Shown: positions 6,338 through 11,595 of the stretch, piece by piece
Numbering within the stretch: position 1 is the stretch's first letter
Layout: the number at the start of each line of letters is the position of its first letter
Assembly (NCBI GenBank): GCA_947072805.1
Contig: CAMTJK010000094.1
Coordinates: 1-11,595, forward strand
From: an uncultured Prevotella sp.
GTDB taxonomy: Bacteria > Bacteroidota > Bacteroidia > Bacteroidales > Bacteroidaceae
DNA length: 11,595 nucleotides
Reading direction: 5' to 3'
Notes under the pieces: model-generated
Seen by the model: only the letters and a program-made list of their open reading frames with translations
Told to the model about the DNA's origin: nothing
Database searches by the model: none
Position numbers and translations under genes: made by a program

Positions 6338-9316
6338 TTACAGCTTCTGCTGCACCTCAATCTCTGTGAATGTCTCGATAATGTCACCCTGCTGAATGTC
6401 GTTATAATTGACAAGGCTGATACCGCACTCGAAATTGACAGCAACCTCCTTGACATCATCCTTATAACGCTTGAGCGCATTGATTTCTCCGGTGTGGAGC
6501 ACGATGCCGTCGCGCACAAGACGCGCCTTGTCGGAACGGTGTACCTTGCCCTCGGTGACCATTGCACCTGCAACGGTACCCACCTTCGATATCTTGTAGA
6601 CCTCGCGCACTTCCACCTGACCGGTGACAACCTCTTTCTTCACCTTCTCGAGCATACCCTCCATAGCCGACTTTATGTCTTCTATGGCGTCGTAGATGAT
6701 GGAATAGGTGTTTATCTCCACTCCCTCGCTGTCGGCAAGCTTGCGGGCGCCCGATGAGGGACGCACCTGGAAGCCCACGATGATGGCGTCGGAAGCGTCG
6801 GCGAGCTGCACGTCGTTCTCCGAAATCTGTCCCACAGCCTTGTGGATTACATTTACCTTTATCTTCTCCGTAGACAGCTTGATGAACGAATCGCTCAATG
6901 CCTCCACCGAACCGTCGGTATCTCCCTTCACGATGAGGTTGAGCTCCTTGAACGAACCGAGCGCTATGCGGTGGCTGATGTCGGCGAGAGTAAGACGTGT
7001 TTGTGTGCGCAGACCCTGCTCGCGTTGCAGACGCTCGCGCTTGCCAGCTATATCCTTGGCCTCCTGCTCCGTCTCCATGACGTGGAACGAGTCGCCTGCC
7101 GTAGGTGCTCCGTTCAGACCGAGAATGATGGCGGGCTCTGCAGGACCTGCCTTCTCCATGCGCTGGTTACGCTCGTTGAACATTGCCTTGATGCGTCCGT
7201 AGCTTGTTCCTGCCACCACGTAGTCGCCGACCTTCAGCGTACCGTTGCTTACGAGCACCGTAGACACATATCCCCTACCCTTGTCGAGCGACGACTCTAT
7301 GATAGAGCCCGTAGCGCGGCGGTTGGGATTGGCCTTGAGGTCGAGCATTTCGGCTTCGAGGAGCACTTTCTCGAGAAGCTCATCAACGCCTACACCCTTC
7401 TTTGCCGAAATTTCCTGGCACTGGTATTTGCCGCCCCACTCCTCCACGAGCAGGTTCATCTGCGAGAGGTCTTCGCGTATCTTGTCGGGGTTGGCACCCG
7501 GCTTGTCTATCTTGTTTATTGCAAACACCATAGGCACGTTGGCAGCCTGTGCGTGCGATATTGCCTCCTTTGTGGTGGGCATCACGCTGTCGTCGGCAGC
7601 GATGATGATGATGGCGATGTCGGTAACCTGCGCACCACGGGCACGCATGGCGGTGAAGGCCTCGTGACCCGGCGTATCGAGGAATGTTATCTTCCTGCCG
7701 TCGGAGAGCGTCACGTTGTATGCACCGATGTGCTGTGTGATACCTCCGGCCTCACCAGCTATGACGTTGGTGTTGCGTATATGGTCGAGGAGCGACGTCT
7801 TACCGTGGTCCACATGACCCATCACCGTAACAATGGGGGCGCGCGGCAGCAGATCGTTCTCGTCGTCAGCCTCTTCGCTGATAGCTTCGCTCACCTCCGC
7901 ACTCACATATTCAGTCTTGAATCCGAACTCGTCGGCTACGATGTTCACCGTTTCGGCGTCGAGGCGCTGGTTTATTGACACCATGATACCGAGGCTCATA
8001 CATGTACCTATCACCTTGTTCACCGGCACGTTCATCATTGTTGCCAGTTCGCTTACGGTTACAAACTCTGTGAGCTTGAGAGTCTTGCTCTCTGCCTGTT
8101 CCTCGCGCATCTCCTCGTTGAGACGTTCCTGTACGGCCTCGCGCTTTTCGCGGCGATATTTTGCACCCTTCTTGTTCTGGTTTGTCTTGCTTGTGAGGCG
8201 TGCGAGCGTCTCTTTTACCTGACGTGCCACATCCTCGTCGTTCACTTCGAGCGGTTTGGGCTGGTTGCGGTTTTTGCGGTTGCGGTTCTTTCCTGCGGCG
8301 GCGCGGTCGGCGACAGCGTTCTTTCCTGCTCCTCCGTTGGCTCCGTTGGCAGCATTTCCGCCGCCCTTGTTCTTGTTTTTCTTACCGTTGCCGGCGCTCT
8401 GCTGGTTGGCTGCGGCCTCTATGTCTACGCGTTCCTTTCCTATGCGCACGCGTTTTTTGCGTTCGCCTCCCTGGTGCATCTGTGCAGCCTTCTCCTCGCG
8501 CTCCTTGCGGCGTTCCTCCTTCGACTTCTTTTTTGGTCGGGTGCTTTGGTTTAGCGAGTCGAGGTCAATCTTTCCGAGCACGTTCACCTTCGGGGCGAGT
8601 TTAGCCTCACTCTTCAGCGTGAATATTTTCGGTTCATCCTCGTCGGTGTCGTCATCCGGTTCGTCATCCGGTTCCGTTTCCTTTATCTGCGGTTCAGCCT
8701 TCTTCTGTTCGGGCTGTGCTGCCGGCTGCGGTTCGTTGTGCTGTTCTGCTACCGGCCTTGTTGCCTTCTCGGCAGCCACGGGCTGTTCTTTCACCTCCTC
8801 ATTGGCAGGCTTTTCTTCAGCCTCGGGAGCCTTTGGCTTTTCCGGTTCGGCGGCAGGAGCGGGCTTTTCAGCCTTTTCTTCGGGCACTTCAGCCTTAGTT
8901 TCGGTCTTCGGCTTCACCTCTTTTGCCTCCGGTTTCTCCTCGGCTTTAGGCATTTCCGTTTCGGCAGGCTTCTCCTCCTTTGTCAGCGTAGGCTTCTTGC
9001 CGATGCTGTCGAGGTCAATTTTGCCGAGCGGTTTGAACAACGGTCTCTGTTCGAGCAGCTCTTCAGCCTTGGTCACCTTGCGTTCGGTCTTCTTTTCCTT
9101 TGCCTTTTTGGCGAACAGTTTTTCCGCTTCGCTCTTCATGTCCTTGTCTCCCTTGAACTTCTGTACGAGCGCGTTGTACTGTTCGTCAGAGATTTTGGTG
9201 TTCATGTTGGCATCGTCCTTTATTTCGCCGAGGCCTTTTTCGTTTTTCAGGAACTCCACAGCGGTCTGTAGTCCGATGTTCAGCTCTGTTAATACTTTAT
9301 TTAATCTTATTGCCAT
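6338..9316 (-). CDS. infB: Translation initiation factor IF-2
   Basis: This GTPase brings initiator fMet-tRNA to the 30S subunit and promotes subunit joining. Of 992 residues, 1-55 form the first IF2_N helical domain. About 60-400 is a long disordered linker: Lys/Glu/Pro/Ala-rich (111-215), acidic (215-228), then Gly/Asn/Lys-rich (304-355). A second IF2_N domain lies at 413-466. The G domain starts near 493 with GHVDHGKT (500-507), DTPGH (547-551), NKID (601-604) and SAK (637-639). Domains II-IV fill the rest, ending at the tRNA-binding C domain. The nonapeptide LGKIDLDS(I/L) occurs twice in the linker (97-105 and 247-255). It is the last gene of rimP-nusA-infB, 141 bp after nusA. The ATG at 9316 gives the expected MAIRLNKVL start. 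Confidence 0.97.
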   Translation of the reverse strand: MAIRLNKVLTELNIGLQTAVEFLKNEKGLGEIKDDANMNTKISDEQYNALVQKFKGDKDMKSEAEKLFAKKAKEKKTERKVTKAEELLEQRPLFKPLGKIDLDSIGKKPTLTKEEKPAETEMPKAEEKPEAKEVKPKTETKAEVPEEKAEKPAPAAEPEKPKAPEAEEKPANEEVKEQPVAAEKATRPVAEQHNEPQPAAQPEQKKAEPQIKETEPDDEPDDDTDEDEPKIFTLKSEAKLAPKVNVLGKIDLDSLNQSTRPKKKSKEERRKEREEKAAQMHQGGERKKRVRIGKERVDIEAAANQQSAGNGKKNKNKGGGNAANGANGGAGKNAVADRAAAGKNRNRKNRNQPKPLEVNDEDVARQVKETLARLTSKTNQNKKGAKYRREKREAVQERLNEEMREEQAESKTLKLTEFVTVSELATMMNVPVNKVIGTCMSLGIMVSINQRLDAETVNIVADEFGFKTEYVSAEVSEAISEEADDENDLLPRAPIVTVMGHVDHGKTSLLDHIRNTNVIAGEAGGITQHIGAYNVTLSDGRKITFLDTPGHEAFTAMRARGAQVTDIAIIIIAADDSVMPTTKEAISHAQAANVPMVFAINKIDKPGANPDKIREDLSQMNLLVEEWGGKYQCQEISAKKGVGVDELLEKVLLEAEMLDLKANPNRRATGSIIESSLDKGRGYVSTVLVSNGTLKVGDYVVAGTSYGRIKAMFNERNQRMEKAGPAEPAIILGLNGAPTAGDSFHVMETEQEAKDIAGKRERLQREQGLRTQTRLTLADISHRIALGSFKELNLIVKGDTDGSVEALSDSFIKLSTEKIKVNVIHKAVGQISENDVQLADASDAIIVGFQVRPSSGARKLADSEGVEINTYSIIYDAIEDIKSAMEGMLEKVKKEVVTGQVEVREVYKISKVGTVAGAMVTEGKVHRSDKARLVRDGIVLHTGEINALKRYKDDVKEVAVNFECGISLVNYNDIQQGDIIETFTEIEVQQKL
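8651..8674. repeat. 12-bp tandem duplication inside infB
   Basis: GTCATCCGGTTC occurs twice back to back. On the infB strand it encodes EPDD twice in the acidic part of the disordered linker. Its in-frame length of 12 suggests a recent slippage duplication that did not disturb the reading frame. Confidence 0.85.
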
Positions 9317-9330
9317 ATTCTTTTGTTTAA

Positions 9331-9460
9331 TTCATAATCATAATGCAGTACGCATTACGGTCAGCCAGTTTGTTTGTCCTTATTATACCATTTGTCATTG
9401 AACCTATCTTAACGCTCATCCATAATCATTGCATTATGAAATATGAACCATGCATTATTA
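9331..9460. repeat. TGCATTAT repeats in the nusA-infB gap
   Basis: The 141-bp non-coding gap between nusA and infB contains the octamer TGCATTAT at 9430-9437 and 9451-9458 and its reverse complement at 9340-9347. These lie within longer related runs: CATAATCATAATGCA at 9333-9347 and CATAATCATTGCA at 9421-9433. A degenerate copy at 9352-9357 pairs with 9341-9346 to form a small TAATGC/GCATTA hairpin. The rightmost copy overlaps the nusA stop codon. I see no Bacteroidetes promoter for infB in this gap. Function unknown; similar AT-rich 'cataatgcattatg' runs occur between Bacteroidetes genes in my experience. Confidence 0.6.
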
Positions 9461-10717
9461 TTCAAATTCGGCTTTAAGCACGTTCAGCACGTTGTCTACC
9501 GTTTCCTCTTCGAGGTCGGCCTTTTCGATGAGCATGTCACGGGGTGCGTTGAGTACGGCCTTTGCTGTGTCGAGTCCTATAGCCTTGATGGCGTCAATTA
9601 TCCACTGGTCTATTTCGTCTGCGAACTCGTCGAGATAGATATCCTCATCCTCCTCTCCTTCGCTCACCACGCGGAATACGTCGATGGTATATTCGGTAAG
9701 CATTGAAGCGAGTTTGATGTTCATGCCGCTTCGTCCTATTGCGAGCGAAACCTGGTCGGGCTGCAGATATACTTCAGCCTTGTGATTCTCGGTATCGAGA
9801 GTTATGCTCGACACTACAGCCGGACTCAGTGCGCGCTGTATGAAGAGCTGCGGGTTGCCCGAGTAGTTGATGACATCGATGTTTTCGTTGCACAGTTCTC
9901 TCACTATGCCGTGTACGCGGCTTCCCTTCACTCCCACGCATGCTCCTACGGGGTCTATGCGTTCGTCGTAGCTTTCCACAGCCACCTTTGCGCGTTCGCC
10001 CGGCATGCGTGCCACGCGTCGAATGGTGATGAGTCCGTCGTTAATTTCGGGCACTTCGGCTTCGAGCAGTCTTTCGAGGAACTGCGGGCTGGTGCGGCTA
10101 AGTATGATTCGCGGGTTGTTGTTCTCGTTGTCCACACGCAGCACGATGGCCCTCACCGTCTCTCCCTTGTGGTAAGAGTCAGATGGTATCTGTTCTGCTT
10201 TGGGCAGATGCAGTTCGTTGCCCTCGTCGTCGATGAGCAGCACTTCGCGTTTCCACATCTGGTATACCTCGCCGCTTACTATGTGTCCCACCTTATCCTT
10301 ATATTTATTGTATAGCGAGTCGTGCTCGAGTTCGAGAATCTTCGATGCGAGCGTCTGTCGCAGGTTGAGGATGGCGCGGCGTCCGAACTGGCTGAAGTTT
10401 ACGTCCTCGCTGACCATTTCGCCCACCTCGTAGTCGGGTTCTATCTTCTGTGCGTCGGTGAGTGATATCTGTTTGTTTTCGTCCTGCACCTCTCCGTCAG
10501 CCACCACCACACGGTTGCGGTGTATCTCGAAGTCTCCCTTTCCGGGGTTTACAATAACATCGAAGTTCTCGTCGCTGCCGTATATCTTTGCTATCACATT
10601 GCGGAAGCTTTCTTCCAGCACGCTCACGAGAGTGGTACGGTCGATGTTTTTGGTTTCCTTGAACTCCTGGAAGGTCTCGATCATGCTCGGACCCTTCTCT
10701 TCTTTCTTTGCTGCCAT
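9458..10717 (-). CDS. nusA: Transcription elongation, termination and antitermination factor NusA
   Basis: NusA binds RNA polymerase and nascent RNA and modulates pausing, termination and antitermination. The 419 residues hold the polymerase-binding N-terminal domain (about 12-135), an S1 domain (about 142-208), KH1 with GVKGSR (262-267) and KH2 with GRSG (328-331). An acidic linker (353-372) is followed by a C-terminal helical segment (about 375-419) with IGLDTAKAVLNAP. The protein may start at M1 or at M12; the family's conserved sequence begins at about M12, and the first 11 residues are a charged tail. I keep the ATG at 10717, which lies 7 bp after the rimP stop. NusA is a known autoregulator in other bacteria, which matters given the hairpins in the rimP leader. 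Confidence 0.96.
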   Translation of the reverse strand: MAAKKEEKGPSMIETFQEFKETKNIDRTTLVSVLEESFRNVIAKIYGSDENFDVIVNPGKGDFEIHRNRVVVADGEVQDENKQISLTDAQKIEPDYEVGEMVSEDVNFSQFGRRAILNLRQTLASKILELEHDSLYNKYKDKVGHIVSGEVYQMWKREVLLIDDEGNELHLPKAEQIPSDSYHKGETVRAIVLRVDNENNNPRIILSRTSPQFLERLLEAEVPEINDGLITIRRVARMPGERAKVAVESYDERIDPVGACVGVKGSRVHGIVRELCNENIDVINYSGNPQLFIQRALSPAVVSSITLDTENHKAEVYLQPDQVSLAIGRSGMNIKLASMLTEYTIDVFRVVSEGEEDEDIYLDEFADEIDQWIIDAIKAIGLDTAKAVLNAPRDMLIEKADLEEETVDNVLNVLKAEFE

Positions 10718-10724
10718 AGCTTTC

Positions 10725-11192
10725 TTACTTGAAACTTAAAAGATATTTTGTATATTTTATATTATTCATGTCAAACGCCTTGTCGGCCTCTACCATCACG
10801 GGGCGTTTCTTTCCTTCCACGCGCTGCTTTTCCTTGACAGTAACCACGAATGTGCTTCCGTCTACCGATTTCAGCACTCCCTGCACCTTCTTTCCGTCGG
10901 CGTCGAGCACTTCCACCTCCTTGCCTACGTGGTTTACGTACTGTTGCGCCACCTTGAAGGGCTGTCCGATGCCTGCGGAGCCCACTTCCAGCTCGTAGTC
11001 GCCGAGTTCGTCGCCTGCGCGTTCCTGCACAAAGCGGCTCAGTTCGGCGCAGTCGTCTATCCATACGCCGTCGGCATGGTCTATTTCCACCACGATGCGG
11101 TTGTCTGCCGTTACGGTTACATCCACGAGAAAGTAGTCGCCTTGCTGCAACCACTCCTCGACAATCGTCTTAATTGCGTTCTTATCTATCAT
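10725..11192 (-). CDS. rimP: Ribosome maturation factor RimP
   Basis: RimP assists assembly of the 30S ribosomal subunit. The 155 residues fit the family. The N-terminal alpha/beta domain covers about 1-75, and YELEVGSAGIGQPFK (66-80) is the family's conserved hinge, with A73 where many homologues have proline (S-P-G); I recall the same form in Bacteroidetes relatives. The Sm-like C-terminal barrel follows at about 82-155. It is the first gene of rimP-nusA-infB, the order seen across bacteria. A promoter lies about 150 bp upstream and the leader between is structured. Confidence 0.93.
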   Translation of the reverse strand: MIDKNAIKTIVEEWLQQGDYFLVDVTVTADNRIVVEIDHADGVWIDDCAELSRFVQERAGDELGDYELEVGSAGIGQPFKVAQQYVNHVGKEVEVLDADGKKVQGVLKSVDGSTFVVTVKEKQRVEGKKRPVMVEADKAFDMNNIKYTKYLLSFK

Positions 11193-11244
11193 GTTTCTAT
11201 CCGGTTATTACGGTTTGGCTGTATGATTTCTGTTTTTATGTAAA

Positions 11245-11330
11245 GCGAGCGGCTCGCCTTGTGTTGTCGGGCGGCTGTGTGATAGCCGCCTTAAAAACGA
11301 AAATGAGGAGCTTTTGTCAAGCCCCTCATT
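11245..11330 (-). promoter_or_regulatory. Structured rimP leader with three hairpins, candidate attenuator
   Basis: Read on the minus strand from the promoter, hairpin 1 (11330-11302) pairs AATGAGGGGCTT with AAGCTCCTCATT around a GACAA loop: 12 bp including one G-U. It is followed by the T-rich run TTCGTTTTT (to about 11293), like an intrinsic terminator. Hairpin 2 (11290-11270) pairs GGCGGCT with AGCCGCC around a 7-base loop. Hairpin 3 (11257-11245) pairs GCGAG with CTCGC around a 3-base loop. All three lie between the rimP promoter and start codon. Hairpin 1 begins within about 10 nt of the expected transcript start. The regulatory role is inference. Confidence 0.6.
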
Positions 11331-11343
11331 CCACTGAACGCTG

Positions 11344-11375
11344 CAAAGGTAGTACAATTTCAGCTATTTCACAAG
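11344..11375 (-). promoter_or_regulatory. Bacteroidetes-type promoter of rimP-nusA-infB
   Basis: On the minus strand TACCTTTG (11351-11344) matches the TAnnTTTG -7 box exactly. CTTG (11375-11372), 20 bp upstream, is a one-mismatch TTTG -33 box. Transcription should start near 11337-11340, giving a leader of about 145 nt before the rimP ATG at 11192. Confidence 0.75.
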
Positions 11376-11595
11376 CTTTTGCGCTGTTTTTTATTAATTT
11401 ATGGCTTATATGAGATGTTTTTCAGGCTGAATGGCGATGTTTGTTATTGACAGCAACCAATACGGGCAAAGACAACGACATGTGTTGTCTGCTGTTGTCT
11501 TATGTTGTCGTCTGACCCAAATTGCCGAACAATTACCGCAGCGATGCAATGCGTATAACATTTATTTACTTTTATGAAAAATCTTGACTTTAACG
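11376..11595. other. Non-coding region to the right of the rimP promoter
   Basis: No supported gene is seen in these 220 bases; together with the rimP leader the non-coding stretch spans about 400 bp. The notable content is the TGTTGTC repeat array at 11471-11509. An ATG at 11574 opens a frame that runs off the window after 7 codons and cannot be judged. Confidence 0.5.
11471..11509. repeat. TGTTGTC array at 10-bp spacing
   Basis: TGTTGTC occurs at 11483-11489, 11493-11499 and 11503-11509, an exact 10-bp period. GACAAC at 11471-11476 is the inverted copy of the core, and together with GTTGTC at 11484-11489 it makes a 6-bp inverted repeat with a 7-base centre. A further TGTTGTC lies at 11262-11268 in the rimP leader. 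The helical phasing would place all copies on one face of the DNA. The array is about 95-135 bp upstream of the rimP -33 box and may serve that promoter or an unseen gene to the right. Confidence 0.65.

Noticed and set aside
6842..7978. Long open frames on the plus strand opposite infB (also 8256-9401)
   Set aside because: They are shadows of the infB coding sequence, with compositions such as Ser/Phe-rich runs complementary to the Lys/Glu-rich linker; there is no promoter or family match.
11574..11595. Possible start of a gene running off the right edge (MKNLDFN)
   Set aside because: Only seven codons are visible, and the candidate -7 box (TACTTTTA, 11567-11574) overlaps the ATG itself; too little to call.
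1..11595. A novel defence, mobile or CRISPR-like system
   Set aside because: I looked for repeats with spacers, transposase or integrase motifs, nucleases, reverse transcriptases, toxins and terminal inverted repeats and saw none; all large frames are housekeeping genes.

Overview
The window looks like a chromosomal segment of a Bacteroidales bacterium, probably of the Prevotella type. Three things point there. Two promoters have the Bacteroidetes form (TTTG-like -33 box, 20 bp spacer, TAnnTTTG -7 box). Start codons have A-rich upstream stretches instead of strong Shine-Dalgarno sequences. ArgG, NusA, RimP and IF-2 all read like the Bacteroidetes branches of their families. The genus assignment is inference.

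Left two thirds, + strand: about 340 bp without a recognisable gene is followed by a promoter embedded in dyad symmetry. A single likely operon follows: argR, a GNAT acyltransferase, argG, a 62-residue PspC-domain membrane protein, argC, argD and proC. This is a partial arginine/proline biosynthesis operon headed by its own arginine-sensing repressor. The GNAT protein is the best candidate for the otherwise missing first step, acylation of glutamate. In Bacteroidetes the acyl group is thought to be succinyl rather than acetyl. ArgC and ArgD would then act on the acylated intermediates, ArgG makes argininosuccinate, and ProC makes proline. argB, the carbamoyltransferase, argH and a deacylase are absent and must lie elsewhere. 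argD and proC overlap by four bases (ATGA).

Middle: the arg operon converges on the infB operon. About 180 bp separate them, holding a near-duplicate 24-bp repeat, three TATATAAA boxes at 21-22 bp spacing, and a strong A-stem-T hairpin that can terminate transcription both ways.

Right third, - strand: rimP-nusA-infB, the conserved ribosome-maturation, transcription-elongation and translation-initiation operon. rimP has a clear promoter and a leader of about 145 nt with three successive hairpins. The first looks like an intrinsic terminator, which suggests attenuation or autoregulation. The 141-bp nusA-infB gap carries repeated TGCATTAT elements. Upstream of the rimP promoter is an array of TGTTGTC motifs at exact 10-bp spacing.

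I see no mobile element, CRISPR array, tRNA, rRNA or defence system. Most genes are core housekeeping. The least-described items are the GNAT gene with its cysteine pairs, the PspC gene inside the arg operon, the Cys/Asn-rich extension of ArgG, and the dyad, repeat and hairpin elements in the non-coding gaps.
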